A stretch of DNA of 64,000 bases from DATBJG01 sp963790545 (GCA_963790545.1 CAWBPA010000012.1:1-64000); one strand, 5' to 3'. Shown: positions 46,777 to 55,412, numbered from the stretch's first letter. Numbers and translations: made by a program. The notes: generated from the sequence alone by a model not told the origin.

Positions 46777-47322
46777 TTACACCCCTTCGAATGCCTGTCG
46801 AGCTTCAGCCGTCGTCTTGATTTCGCTCTTCACCGAGAACGCCAGGAACTGCGACGCCAGCGATCGCGCGACCATCCGGTCGACTTCGCTGTTGACGACG
46901 CCCGTCAAGGTGACGTGCCCACGATCCACAACGATGTGAATCGGCGGGTCAATCATGGTCGCGTAGTGCCAGAACGCCGGGTGGCTGTAGATGGCCCGCG
47001 CGATGCGATAGCGCAGGTCGTCGTCCATCTGAGACACCGGAAGAACCTCAATCTTGTTGTGAACTTCGCGAATGCCGTCCACCTTGGCCACGCGCTTGGC
47101 GATCTCGTTGCGCTTGTACGGCATCGTGACCTTGCCGGTCAGCGTAACCACGCCATTGTCGAGCGACGCGTTGACATCGTCGAACACGGTGAACCAGGCG
47201 TAGGTGTTGACCTTCTTGGCGACTTCGTCGAGAAGCCGGAGGTCTCTCCGGTCGGCTGCACCGGCCACGGCCGGGGCGGCCAGGCTCGCAATCATCAATG
47301 CTGCCGCGATGTGTCGAAACAT
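46777..47322 (-). CDS. Periplasmic BON-domain protein
   Basis: 181 residues. A signal peptide ends near GAADR, followed by two BON domains: one marked by VNASLDNGVVTLTGKVTMPY and VDGIREVHNKIEVLP (about residues 40-90), one by IVVDRGHVTLTGVVNSEVDR (about 130-160). BON domains bind phospholipid and are found in envelope-stress proteins such as OsmY. The linker between them (FWHYATMIDPPIHIVV) is characteristic of a sub-group common in Acidobacteria as far as I recall. ATG at 47322 has GGAGGGC directly upstream. Confidence 0.85.
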   Translation of the reverse strand: MFRHIAAALMIASLAAPAVAGAADRRDLRLLDEVAKKVNTYAWFTVFDDVNASLDNGVVTLTGKVTMPYKRNEIAKRVAKVDGIREVHNKIEVLPVSQMDDDLRYRIARAIYSHPAFWHYATMIDPPIHIVVDRGHVTLTGVVNSEVDRMVARSLASQFLAFSVKSEIKTTAEARQAFEGV

Positions 47323-47544
47323 GATGCCCTCCAATCTTTTGGCATCGGGCTCTCTGCCTCAGGCTTCGGAACCTTCCGCGTCGGGTGAGAGCCCTTTCGA
47401 TGCCCGGCTACCAGAGGGGCAAGTCACATGCCAGGAGAAAGTGCGTACTGATCGCGGGATCAGGCCTGTTTCGCGTGGATGGGTTGGAACGCTGACCCCT
47501 TCGCAGGACAGGGGGTTTGTCGTAGTGCAGGACGTGGCAGGCCC

Positions 47545-47618
47545 ACGTACGTAGCGCAGGTCTTTAGACCTGCCGGGGGCGTTCCGTTAGCAGGACTAAA
47601 GTCCTGCGCTACGTACGT
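47545..47618. repeat. REP-like nested hairpin with 16-bp outer stem
   Basis: Outer arms ACGTACGTAGCGCAGG (47545-47560) and its exact complement (47603-47618) enclose CAGGTCTTTAGACCTG and GCAGGACTAAAGTCCTGC, two inner hairpins. Further bases outside the arms also match (CCCACGT / ACGTGGG). It lies after the ZIP gene stop and upstream of the BON gene start. Confidence 0.6.
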
Positions 47619-47648
47619 CGGAGTCCTGCGCCACGAACGTGGGCCTCT

Positions 47649-48395
47649 TTAGAAGAGCATCCATTCGACGATGACAACCGTAAGGATCCCTACGCCGACG
47701 AGCAGGATTTGTCCAATGGCCCGTGCATCCATCCGACCGCGGTTCAGGTCAGGGATGAGATCCGCCATGGCGATGTACAGGAAGCTGGCGGAAGCAATCG
47801 ACAACACGTAGGGCAGGACGTTTGGTATCCAGTCGAGCGCCAGCAGGGCGGACAGCGTTCCCGCCACGGCAGACAGTCCAGACACCACGTTCAGCATCAG
47901 CGCTCGCCGTCGCGTATAACCCGATCCGAGCAGGATGGCAAAATCGCCGACTTCCTGGGGAATCTCGTGCGCGGCAACCGCGACGGCGGTGCCCACGCCA
48001 AGAGGAATCGAGCTCACCACGGCTGCGCCAATCACGGCGCCGTCTACAAAATTATGGAAGGCATCGCCAATCAGCACGAGCGGCGCCGCAGACGAATGGG
48101 TCGTGCACTCTTCTGTATGGCAGTGACGCCAGATCACAAGCTTTTCGAGGATGAAAAAGAGGAGGATACCGGCGAGCAAGGTGCCGAGCACGCGCGTCGG
48201 CGGCAGCGTCTCGAGGGCGTGTGGCAGGAGCGCCAATAGGGCCACTCCGAGCAACGTGCCGACGGCATAGCTGATCAACGAGGGGATGAGCCTGAGACGA
48301 ATTCGATCGTTGAACAGCAGGAGCGTAGAGGCCAGAAGAAGCCCGCCAAGGCTGCCCAGAAGGGTCAAGCCTATGGCGGTGAGGACAAGCAGCAC
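47649..48395 (-). CDS. ZIP family divalent-metal transporter
   Basis: A 248-residue inner-membrane protein with about eight helices. The metal path in helices 4 and 5 is GDAFHNFVDGAVIGAAV and AVAAHEIPQEVGDFAILLGSG, the ZIP signatures, and a His/Cys-rich loop (WRHCHTEECTTH) precedes them. ZIP proteins import zinc and related metals into the cytoplasm. The start is GTG at 48395, 5 nt after TATGAT on the same strand. It lies just downstream of the VWFA gene (same strand). Confidence 0.9.
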   Translation of the reverse strand: MLLVLTAIGLTLLGSLGGLLLASTLLLFNDRIRLRLIPSLISYAVGTLLGVALLALLPHALETLPPTRVLGTLLAGILLFFILEKLVIWRHCHTEECTTHSSAAPLVLIGDAFHNFVDGAVIGAAVVSSIPLGVGTAVAVAAHEIPQEVGDFAILLGSGYTRRRALMLNVVSGLSAVAGTLSALLALDWIPNVLPYVLSIASASFLYIAMADLIPDLNRGRMDARAIGQILLVGVGILTVVIVEWMLF

Positions 48396-48400
48396 GCCGC

Positions 48401-48406
48401 ATCATA
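48401..48406 (-). promoter_or_regulatory. -10-like TATGAT of leaderless ZIP gene
   Basis: TATGAT, then 5 nt, then GTG. No ribosome-binding site lies in between. It overlaps the end of the frameshifted VWFA frame but lies beyond its repaired stop. Confidence 0.4.
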
Positions 48407-48436
48407 ACGAAAAAGGGGTCGGGCGTCTTTTTCGCG

Positions 48437-49502
48437 TTACGGCGTCGCCACGTACCCCCGTCGCGCCCGCACTCGCAGTTTGGTGTCGCGAGTATCGACC
48501 CGAATCGCGTGCCACCGGCCGTCCCGGGCCGCCGCGGCCGGATATCCCAGGTAGTACCTGCTGACTCAATTCGTCTGCGATGCTGGTCGTTGCCGGAACG
48601 AGATCGCGCCCCGACCGAATGAGTTCCGTTCGGCCTCCGCTGTCGTCGGTAATATCACGCAGGGCTCTGGCGTCAACGCCACCACCGATACCACGCGTTG
48701 GTCCCGTTGGGGGCGGATTACTCGGCGGAATGGGATATCGACGACCGGGCACGGGAAACGGCATGGGGATTGGGAGACGTGGCCCCGCGCCGCCGCCAGA
48801 CGTCACGCTCGACTCTCGTCCATCGATCCCAATCGCGTAGACCATCACCTCGGTCTCCCGAATGAGCTGCTTGAGCTCTGGCAGATCGATGTGGCTCGCC
48901 GTGTCGTTGCCGTCTGAGATGATGACGACGGCCTTCTTGCGGTGCCGACCGGTGTCCGCAAGTGGTACGGCTTCGGAAACGGCATCCAGCATTGCCGTGC
49001 CGCCGTTGGGCCGAATGCGCCCGAGCGCACGGCTGATACGCTGCCGATCGGTCGTCCATTCCTGCACCAGGTCAGGATTGCTGTTGAACGTGTAGAGAAA
49101 CACCTCGTCTGCCGGATCCAGTAGGTCGAAAAGAAATCGGTCGAGCGCATTCAGGGCCGCACTCCACTTTTCCCCATCCATGCTCCCGCTCACATCGAGC
49201 ACCAGGCCAAGACTTACCGGCACCCGATCGGCGCTGAAGTGTGTGATGTTCTGTGGCTGCCCATCCTCGTACAGCGAGAAGTCCTCCTTCAGGAGGCCCG
49301 ACACGAATCGGCCGCGTTGATCGGTGACGGTCGCCGATACGTTGATGAGTTCGACGCCGCTGCGAAAGCGGAATCCGTCTTCCGTAGGCTGGCGCTGCTC
49401 ACGTCTCGTTCCCTGCTGGCCCTGCAAACCCGAGGACGCAAGAACAGTCAGAGCGAGAAGCGTCGCGACCTTAAGCGTGGATCGAGGATGCTTCATTGCC
49501 AT
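48437..49502 (-). CDS. Secreted VWFA-domain protein, C terminus frameshifted
   Basis: 354 residues after repair. A signal peptide (VATLLALTVLASSGLQGQ) is followed by a beta-sandwich-like region (SATVTDQRGRFVSGLLKEDF) and a von Willebrand A domain whose MIDAS motif is LVLDVSGSMDGEKW near residue 106, with the later NGGTAMLDAVSEAVPLA and VIISDGNDTASH. A Gly/Pro-rich insert (about 230-285) is lineage-typical variation. The familiar ending QQYYLGYP...RVRARRGYVATP appears only after removing one surplus G near 48556 in CAGCAGGTACTAC. Proteins of this type are common in Acidobacteria; function unknown, possibly protein-protein binding via the metal site. Confidence 0.85.
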
Positions 49503-49503
49503 G

Positions 49504-50235
49504 TCACTGCCTGTTCACAGAAGCGACCACGGGCGCCTGACGACGATCGACGTGCGGAACGACCTGGTTTTCAGCCCTGAAGCTGACGCGATACCGCCCG
49601 ACGTCGGCGATGTGGTCCAGAGAAACGACAAACGGCGATTCGTCGCCAGCCGCCAGGGTCCGAAAGTCCAGCGGCCCCTGCAGGCTGGTGAGAAATGCGC
49701 CGCTTCGATCGAATACAAACACGACGACGTTCACGCCCGACAACTGACGGCTTGCACGAGGATTGCGGACCAGGCCGGTGATGGACAACCGATCTTGTGT
49801 GAGCTCATGGCGCAGTGAAAGCAGCTCCAGCGGTGCTGACGTAGTATCCGCCGTGCGCGCCGCGGCGACTGCGGGCGCGGGCTGAGTCCCGCCGCCGCTC
49901 GACAGGAGCAGCACTGTCACGAGTGCGCCGACAACCAGAATGCCCAGCGAGACCGGAATGGCCAGACGCCAGCCCGAAGACGCCGGCTCCGCGGTCGTGT
50001 GAAACAGGTCCTGATGCTCAAGAGGAGTCGGTCGAAGGACGACGTGATCGGCCGGCGTTTCGGAAACGGACGCAACCGGAAATGGTTCCGGTGCGGCTGC
50101 CGCCGCCGAAACGAGCGCGTCCACTCGGGCCGCCGAACGTCGGCGCTCCACGCTGATCAAGCGCCAGTTGAGCACTGCCAGAATCACGGCGGATGCCAGC
50201 GAGACAATCGTCACGATCAGGAGGATGGTGTTCAT
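49504..50235 (-). CDS. Membrane protein with C-terminal FxLYD-like beta domain
   Basis: 243 residues. The N-terminal helix (ILLIVTIVSLASAVILAVLNW) is followed by a low-complexity cytoplasmic or linker section, then a second helix (LAIPVSLGILVVGALVTVLLL, about 95-115) and an extracytoplasmic beta-rich domain (LELLSLRHELTQDRLSITGLVRN), similar to FxLYD domains used for protein or ligand contacts. It starts at ATG 50235 (MNTILLIV). The TonB-type gene upstream ends 18 nt away, so the two and the VWFA gene downstream (1 nt apart) form one operon on the minus strand. Confidence 0.62.
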   Translation of the reverse strand: MNTILLIVTIVSLASAVILAVLNWRLISVERRRSAARVDALVSAAAAAPEPFPVASVSETPADHVVLRPTPLEHQDLFHTTAEPASSGWRLAIPVSLGILVVGALVTVLLLSSGGGTQPAPAVAAARTADTTSAPLELLSLRHELTQDRLSITGLVRNPRASRQLSGVNVVVFVFDRSGAFLTSLQGPLDFRTLAAGDESPFVVSLDHIADVGRYRVSFRAENQVVPHVDRRQAPVVASVNRQ

Positions 50236-50252
50236 GAGAATCACTCTTACTC

Positions 50253-51344
50253 TTACCTCAACCTGAACTCGACCGCCACTTCCACGAGGACGTCCACGGG
50301 CGCACCCTTACGCTGCGCTGGCGAAAAGCGCCATTGTCGGACCGCAGCCACCGCACGTTCGTTGAGGCCATAGCCGAGTCCGTCGATCACCTTGATGTCG
50401 CCAACCGATCCGTCTAGCCGGACGACGATCTCCAGCACGACCTCGCCTTCGACGTTGCGCTGCCGGGCTTCTTCCGTGTAATCAGGCTTCACTTCGCGAA
50501 GGAGCCGAGGCGGTGCGATGCCGCTTCCCGGCCGGTATGGGCCGCCTCCAGTCCCGCCGCCCGATCCCGGGCCGATGCCGGTTCCGTCACCCTCTCCGAT
50601 TCCGGTGCCGCGACCTGTACCGACGCCGCCTCCCTCGCCGGGCCCACGGCTCTCCGTCTTCTGTGCGGGCACCTGTTCCAGGACCCCCGCACGATCCCTT
50701 GTGTCGGCGGGTGCCGTGACGACCGGCGCAACCACCGGCTTGAGAGGCTCAGCCTTGAGCACTTCTGGTTTTGGTTCCGGTGGCTTCTGCACTGGAACGA
50801 TGGGGTCGGGCTGCTTGCGCGCAGGCAGCGGGCTGCTCAGGCGCGCGCGACCCTGGCGCTCGGCCTTTGGCGGTGGCGTCCGCTGTTTCAAGCCGCCGCC
50901 CCCTCCGCCGCCACCCGGGCCTGGTGTCGCCAGGTATACCAGGCGCAGGGGAACTTTTTGCTGAGTTGTTTCCACGACCGGTGACGCCGGTGTGAGACCG
51001 ATCGTGGTCAACACCAGCGAGGTTGCAACGACGCCGGCGTGTACAGCGCCTGAAAAGGCAATCGGATACCCGGCCGACCGACGCGCGCCCGACTGCGTGC
51101 GAAAAAGCGGGCGTGGTGAGTGGCCAGTCAGGTTCAGACTGGCCATCGAACCATGCCGCCTGAGCAGCTGGACAGCGGTTACCGCATCCGTCCATGCCAC
51201 GTAACGCTCCCCGCCCGCCTGAATCGTCGGGAGGTCGGATCGGTCGGCGAGCTCCTCGATGCGGGCCAGGGGAACCCCCGCGGCACGCGCGATCTCGTCG
51301 AGTGTGCAAACGTCCGGTAGGGGCGATTGGGTCGTTACGGCCAT
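50253..51344 (-). CDS. HTH-TM-TonB fusion protein
   Basis: 363 residues. Residues about 8-65 fit a MerR/excisionase-type helix-turn-helix (TLDEIARAAGVPLARIEELA; VAWTDAVTAVQLLRRH). A membrane helix follows (IAFSGAVHAGVVATSLVLTT, about 102-122), then a Gly run, a Pro/Lys-rich periplasmic spanner (about 155-240), a Gly-rich section and a TonB_C domain (LLREVKPDYTEEARQRNVEG; VAAVRQWRFSPAQRKGAPVD). The spanner and domain are like TonB, but the cytoplasmic HTH is not usual. ATG at 51344 is chosen; GGAAA lies upstream. It heads an operon with the FxLYD-like and VWFA genes. It might couple DNA binding to envelope state. Confidence 0.72.
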   Translation of the reverse strand: MAVTTQSPLPDVCTLDEIARAAGVPLARIEELADRSDLPTIQAGGERYVAWTDAVTAVQLLRRHGSMASLNLTGHSPRPLFRTQSGARRSAGYPIAFSGAVHAGVVATSLVLTTIGLTPASPVVETTQQKVPLRLVYLATPGPGGGGGGGGLKQRTPPPKAERQGRARLSSPLPARKQPDPIVPVQKPPEPKPEVLKAEPLKPVVAPVVTAPADTRDRAGVLEQVPAQKTESRGPGEGGGVGTGRGTGIGEGDGTGIGPGSGGGTGGGPYRPGSGIAPPRLLREVKPDYTEEARQRNVEGEVVLEIVVRLDGSVGDIKVIDGLGYGLNERAVAAVRQWRFSPAQRKGAPVDVLVEVAVEFRLR

Positions 51345-51471
51345 TGATCGTTTCCGGCACACGGATCTAGGCAAAACCCTTGCCGCTTCATGGTTGCGCT
51401 TTCGGCCCGTACTGAGGCCGATCATAGCGGAACGAGCGCGTTGCGTCCGCCCTGCGGGACAGCGGGTGTCC

Positions 51472-52035
51472 TCACCTCGTGCCTTCGATGAACACCTTTC
51501 CGCCGCGCTCGGCCAGCGTTCGGACGGCCCGAAACCCCGCCTGTTTGAGCGCGGCGACAGACCCGCCCGAGGCCTGGTAGGCCGTATTGACCGGGGGCGG
51601 CCGTCGGAACAGGTTCGTCAGCCCTCCCTGTCTTCCGCCTTCAATCACAACAATGCGCCCGCGCGGTGCAAGGACGCGCAGCGCTTCCGCGACACAAACG
51701 CCGCGATCGGCGTCGGCCAGTGCTCCGAGCAGATCCTCTGTGCTATCGACGACCACGAGATTGAACGCGGCATCGTTGAATGGGAGTTTCTTGAAGTCGG
51801 TGCGTTCGATGTCGATGAGCACGCCCGCGTTTTCCGCGCCGCGCCGTGCGCGCGTCTCCATGCTCTCGCTCGACACCGCGACTGCGGCGCGACCACTCAG
51901 TCCAACCTTTGAACCCATGGCGCCAAGGAGCACCGGATCGGCGCATCCGATCTGAAGCAGTTGATCGCCCAGCCTGATGCCAGTCATGGCAATAGACAAC
52001 GCGTGTGGCTCGCCGCTCTTCCGGAAGGGAAACAT
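51472..52035 (-). CDS. Class I SAM-dependent methyltransferase-like protein
   Basis: 187 residues. It begins MFPFRKSGEPHALSIAMTGI, with the SAM-binding motif I variant LLQIGCADPVLLGAMGSKVG near residue 32. Motif II-like VLIDIERTDFKKLPFNDAAF, motif IV-like FNLVVVDS and the post-motif ALRVLAPRGRIVVIEGGR follow. The short core fits a small-molecule or lipid methyltransferase; the substrate is not predictable. It is divergent from the inositol-phosphate synthase with starts only 25 nt apart and an overlapping -10. Confidence 0.78.
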   Translation of the reverse strand: MFPFRKSGEPHALSIAMTGIRLGDQLLQIGCADPVLLGAMGSKVGLSGRAAVAVSSESMETRARRGAENAGVLIDIERTDFKKLPFNDAAFNLVVVDSTEDLLGALADADRGVCVAEALRVLAPRGRIVVIEGGRQGGLTNLFRRPPPVNTAYQASGGSVAALKQAGFRAVRTLAERGGKVFIEGTR

Positions 52036-52043
52036 GCTCCCAT

Positions 52044-52051
52044 GATATAGT
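52044..52051. promoter_or_regulatory. Overlapping divergent -10 elements, methyltransferase / INO1
   Basis: GATATAGT reads TATATC toward the methyltransferase (52049-52044, 8 nt from its ATG) and TATAGT toward the synthase (52046-52051, 8 nt from its GTG). Both would be leaderless, though GGGAGC also lies before the methyltransferase ATG. Confidence 0.5.
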
Positions 52052-52059
52052 TCCCGGCC

Positions 52060-53370
52060 GTGAAACCCGTCGAAATCGCGCCACCGCAGGGCAAGTTGGG
52101 CGTCATGCTGGTCGGGCTCGGCGCCGTCAGCACGACACTCGTGGCTGGCGCCATGGCCATTCGCAAAGGCCTCGCCCAACCAATCGGATCGCTCACCCAG
52201 ATGGGCACGATTCGACTTGGAAAACGCACCGAGGGCCGTTCGCCAAAAATCAAAGATGTCGTAACCCTGGCCGGCCTGGACGATCTCGTGTTTACCGGCT
52301 GGGACATCTTTTCGGAAGACTGCTACGCGGCAGCTCGGACGGCCGGCGTTCTCGACAAGGATCTGCTCGACCAGATTCGTCCGGAGCTTCAGGCCATCAA
52401 GCCGTTGCCCGCGGTGTTCGACCCTCACTACGTCAAACGGCTCGACGGCCCGAACGTCAAGAAGGGCAAGAACAAGCGCGATCTCGCCGACCAGGTGGTT
52501 GAAGACATCAGGCGCTTCAAGAAGGACAATCGTCTCGACCGCATCGTCATGGTGTGGTGCGGCAGCACGGAAATTTTTCTGACCGAAGGGCCGGTACACG
52601 CGTCTGTCAGGGCATTTGAGAAGGGCCTCGAGCAGAACGATCCGGCAATCCCGTCAAGCATGGTCTACGCGTATGCGGCAATTAAAGAAGGCGTTCCTTA
52701 CGCCAACGCGGCACCGAACTTGACGGCCGACATTCCAGCAATGACTGAGCTGGCCCAGGAGACGCGCACGCCCGTCGCAGGCAAGGACCTCAAAACCGGG
52801 CAGACGTTGATCAAGACGATTATCGCGCCCGGATTGAAAGCGCGGTTGCTTGGGGTGACCGGCTGGTACTCGACGAACATTCTTGGCAATCGCGACGGGG
52901 AAGTGCTCGACGATCCGGAGTCGTTCAAAACAAAGGAAGAGAGCAAGAAGTCCGTCCTCGATTACATCCTGCAGCCCCAGCTCTATCCGGAGCTGTACAA
53001 GGACCTCTGTCACCTCGTTCGGATCAACTACTATCCGCCGCGCGGGGACAACAAAGAGGGTTGGGACAACGTTGACCTGTTCGGATGGCTTGGCTATCCG
53101 ATGCAGCTCAAGATCAATTTCCTGTGCCGCGACAGCATCCTGGCGGCTCCCATCGTGCTCGACGTGGTGCTGTTTCTCGATCTCGCGAGGCGTGCGGGAC
53201 TCTCGGGGATTCAGGAGTGGCTCTCGTTCTACTTCAAGAGCCCGATGCACGCTCCCGGGCTGTACCCGGAACACGACTTGTTCATTCAATTGATGAAGCT
53301 GAAGAACACGCTCAGGTACCTGAAGGGCGAAGAGTTGATCACGCACCTCGGCCGCGAATACTACGATTGA
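52060..53370 (+). CDS. myo-Inositol-1-phosphate synthase
   Basis: A 436-residue NAD-dependent lyase-isomerase converting glucose-6-phosphate to inositol-3-phosphate. It shows the N-terminal GKLGVMLVGLGAVSTTLVAG dinucleotide motif, PVAGKDLKTGQTLIKTIIAP near residue 238, WYSTNILGNRDGEVL and GWLGYPMQLKINFLCRDSIL, all typical of this family. It matches the long bacterial/eukaryotic-like type rather than the short actinobacterial type. The product feeds inositol-containing lipids or solutes. The GTG start at 52060 is set by the promoter spacing. The membrane protein begins 3 nt after the stop, so they are co-transcribed. Confidence 0.93.
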   Translation: MKPVEIAPPQGKLGVMLVGLGAVSTTLVAGAMAIRKGLAQPIGSLTQMGTIRLGKRTEGRSPKIKDVVTLAGLDDLVFTGWDIFSEDCYAAARTAGVLDKDLLDQIRPELQAIKPLPAVFDPHYVKRLDGPNVKKGKNKRDLADQVVEDIRRFKKDNRLDRIVMVWCGSTEIFLTEGPVHASVRAFEKGLEQNDPAIPSSMVYAYAAIKEGVPYANAAPNLTADIPAMTELAQETRTPVAGKDLKTGQTLIKTIIAPGLKARLLGVTGWYSTNILGNRDGEVLDDPESFKTKEESKKSVLDYILQPQLYPELYKDLCHLVRINYYPPRGDNKEGWDNVDLFGWLGYPMQLKINFLCRDSILAAPIVLDVVLFLDLARRAGLSGIQEWLSFYFKSPMHAPGLYPEHDLFIQLMKLKNTLRYLKGEELITHLGREYYD

Positions 53371-53373
53371 TCT

Positions 53374-53895
53374 ATGGCTCCCAAGAAACTCTTCCCCGCA
53401 ATATTCGGCGGCCTGTTCATCGGACTCATGTCGTCCCTGCCCCTCGTGAGCCTGGGCAACTGCATTTGTTGTCTCTGGATTGTGAGCGGCGGATTTCTGG
53501 CGGCCTATCTCGTTCAGCAAAACCATCCATCGCCAATCACAACGGCCGACGGCGCCCTGGTGGGGTTTCTGGCCGGGCTGCTCGGCGCCGTCTTCTGCAC
53601 GATCATCGCCGTCCCCATCGAAGCCATGATGGGACCTCTACAGGCCCAGCTGATGAGCCGGGTGCTGAGCTCGCGCAACGATATTCCGCCGGGCGTGCGT
53701 GAGATGTTCGAGAACCTTCAGACGGGCGGAGCGTCGTTCGTGATTTCGGCCATCATTCGTTTCTGTACGATGCTCGTCCTGGGCGCAATTTTTTCGACGA
53801 TTGGCGGCATCTTCGGGGCGATCTTTACCTCCCGTCCGGCGCCTCCAGCCACGCTGCCGCCTACGCCTCCGGACATCTGGTCACAGCCCCAGTAG
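53374..53895 (+). CDS. Membrane protein with four helices, unknown
   Basis: 173 residues with hydrophobic segments at about 6-30, 33-50 (CCLWIVSGGFLAAYLV), 62-85 and 125-150 (ISAIIRFCTMLVLGAIFSTI), and a Pro-rich tail (PAPPATLPPTPPDIW). The NCICCLWIVSGGFLAAYLVQ pattern of cysteines in an entry helix recurs in small acidobacterial membrane proteins as far as I recall. It follows the inositol-phosphate synthase by 3 nt, so it may act in inositol-lipid synthesis or transport, but this rests on context only. Confidence 0.6.
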   Translation: MAPKKLFPAIFGGLFIGLMSSLPLVSLGNCICCLWIVSGGFLAAYLVQQNHPSPITTADGALVGFLAGLLGAVFCTIIAVPIEAMMGPLQAQLMSRVLSSRNDIPPGVREMFENLQTGGASFVISAIIRFCTMLVLGAIFSTIGGIFGAIFTSRPAPPATLPPTPPDIWSQPQ

Positions 53896-54184
53896 GCCTT
53901 AATTGCGGTACGTAGGCCGGGTCCTGCTCTTTGGACCCGGCTCTAGGCGGGCGCCGACCTTAAAGGGTCCGCACGACGGCTACTGTGTGCAGCCGCGTGC
54001 AATCGTGTGCATTCCAGCTCGAGAAAACAGCAAGAACTGACTATCGTTGCGCGGCTTTGCAGCCGAAAGGCAACCAGGCAGGAATTGTGTCACTTTTGAA
54101 ACAGCACGGTAGAGCGGGCTTTTCAGTCCGCCACCGGTAAAAAACTCGTGCCCCACGCGCGGACCCTGAAGGGTCCGCGCTACG
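53896..54184. repeat. Intergenic region with REP-like hairpins
   Basis: No gene seen. It contains CCGGGTCC/GGACCCGG (53917-53940), an imperfect GACCTTAAAGGGTC near 53957, GTAGAGCGGGCTTTTCAGTCCG near 54110, and a perfect 10-bp stem GCGCGGACCC-TGAA-GGGTCCGCGC (54157-54180) that ends 16 nt before the ATP-binding protein's likely start. The hairpins belong to the 44-64 kb family. Confidence 0.55.
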
Positions 54185-54196
54185 ATGGGAATCCTT

Positions 54197-55111
54197 ATGT
54201 ATGAAGAATATTACGGGCTGGCGGAGAAGCCGTTCAGTCTGACACCCGATCCGAAATATCTCTACAAAAGCCAGTCGCACGGCAGCGCCTTCGATCTGCT
54301 GCAGTACGCCATTCGCCGCCGCGAGGGATTCGTGGTGATGACGGGTGACATCGGCACTGGGAAGACGACGGTATGCCGGGCGCTTCTCGAACACATCGAT
54401 CGCAAGACCTTCTCTGCATTAGTGTTGAACCCGTTTCTGTCTGAGGAAGATCTCCTCAAGCTCATTCTGCAAGACTTCGGCGTCGTGTCACGCGACGACG
54501 TGAAAAGCGGCCGCCTGGCCCGCGTGACCAAGCAGGAGCTGATCGACGCCCTGTACGACTTCCTGCTCGGGCTCTTGCCACTACGTGCGAGCGCCGTGCT
54601 CATCATCGACGAGGCCCAGAATCTTCCCTTCAAGGTCCTCGAGCAGATTCGCATCTTGTCGAATCTCGAGACCGACAAGGACAAGCTCCTCCAGATCGTG
54701 CTGGTCGGACAGCTCGATCTGAAGACCCTGCTTCGATCTCCCGAGATGCGCCAGCTCGATCAGCGCGTGTCAATTCGGTATGAGCTCAAGCCGTTGACCC
54801 GCAGCGAGGTGGCGGCGTACATTGCGCACCGGCTTGCGTTGGCCGGCGGATCGGCGGTCTCGTTCGAAGAGCGAGCACTTCAGCTGATTCACAAGTTTGC
54901 CAAAGGCATTCCAAGGCTCGTGAATCTCATCTGCGACAGAACACTGCTGACCGCTTACTCAGCACGCACGAACCGAATTTCGCCCGGGCTCGTGCTGAGC
55001 GCCGTCAACAGCCTCGAGCTGCAACCCCCGAGCATCGCTGAGCGCGTGGCGTGGCTACGTCGGAAGGTCTCGGGTGGGACGGCTCCGCTGATCGACCCGT
55101 CGCGATTATGA
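54197..55111 (+). CDS. ExeA/GspA-like AAA ATPase
   Basis: 304 residues. It begins MYEEYYGLAEKPFSLTPDPKYLY, the hallmark of ExeA-type ATPases associated with secretion and cell-surface assembly systems. Walker A is MTGDIGTGKTTVCRALL near residue 51, Walker B AVLIIDEAQNLPF near 137, and the sensor region PKLVNLI-like IPRLVNLICDRTLLTAYSA near 240. ATG at 54197 (MYEEYY) matches the family better than ATG at 54185. The stop overlaps the next start (ATGA), so the short GspB-like protein is translationally coupled. Confidence 0.85.
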   Translation: MYEEYYGLAEKPFSLTPDPKYLYKSQSHGSAFDLLQYAIRRREGFVVMTGDIGTGKTTVCRALLEHIDRKTFSALVLNPFLSEEDLLKLILQDFGVVSRDDVKSGRLARVTKQELIDALYDFLLGLLPLRASAVLIIDEAQNLPFKVLEQIRILSNLETDKDKLLQIVLVGQLDLKTLLRSPEMRQLDQRVSIRYELKPLTRSEVAAYIAHRLALAGGSAVSFEERALQLIHKFAKGIPRLVNLICDRTLLTAYSARTNRISPGLVLSAVNSLELQPPSIAERVAWLRRKVSGGTAPLIDPSRL

Positions 55112-55323
55112 GTTCGATTCTCGATGCGCTCAAAGGGCGACCACGGCCCACCGATCGGCATCTGGCGTCCCACAGTCGTTCCGGACACGCCGACATCGTG
55201 CTCGAAACGCTCGGGTCCGCGAAAAAACGATCGGCGCTCGGACGACTCTCGCAACTTGGCCGGGTCGTTCTCTATGCGGTTGCCACAGTCCTGATCCTTC
55301 TCGCGGTCTGGGCCGTTATCTAA
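55108..55323 (+). CDS. Short GspB-like membrane protein
   Basis: 71 residues. It begins MSSILDALKGRPRPTDR, close to the MSSILDALKKLE start of GspB-type proteins that pair with ExeA/GspA, and ends in one membrane helix (VLYAVATVLILLAVWAVI) with the stop immediately after. Related genes usually continue with a periplasmic domain. Here a three-way hairpin takes its place, so the gene is either naturally short or truncated at the repeat. Coupled to the ATPase by a 4-nt overlap. Confidence 0.65.
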   Translation: MSSILDALKGRPRPTDRHLASHSRSGHADIVLETLGSAKKRSALGRLSQLGRVVLYAVATVLILLAVWAVI

Positions 55324-55330
55324 CGACGCT

Positions 55331-55378
55331 GTAGAGCGGGCCTTTTAAGGCCCGCGGACCCTGAAGGGTCCGCTCTAC
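55331..55378. repeat. Three-way-junction REP-like element
   Basis: Outer arms GTAGAGCGG (55331-55339) and CCGCTCTAC (55370-55378) pair exactly, and inside are two complete hairpins, CGGGCCTTTTAAGGCCCG and CGGACCCTGAAGGGTCCG. It is followed by word repeats of the CTTGAGACTTCAGACTT type up to the acs start. Confidence 0.65.
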
Positions 55379-55412
55379 TTGAGACTTCAGACTTCAGACT
55401 TGAGACTTGAGC

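Noticed and set aside
50518..50964. Pro-rich plus-strand frame opposite the TonB gene
   Set aside because: It is the complement of the Gly/Pro-rich linker of the HTH-TonB protein.
51521..52599. Extended methyltransferase frame beginning near 52599
   Set aside because: The extra N terminus lies entirely antisense to the inositol-phosphate synthase gene; the ATG at 52035 fits the promoter.
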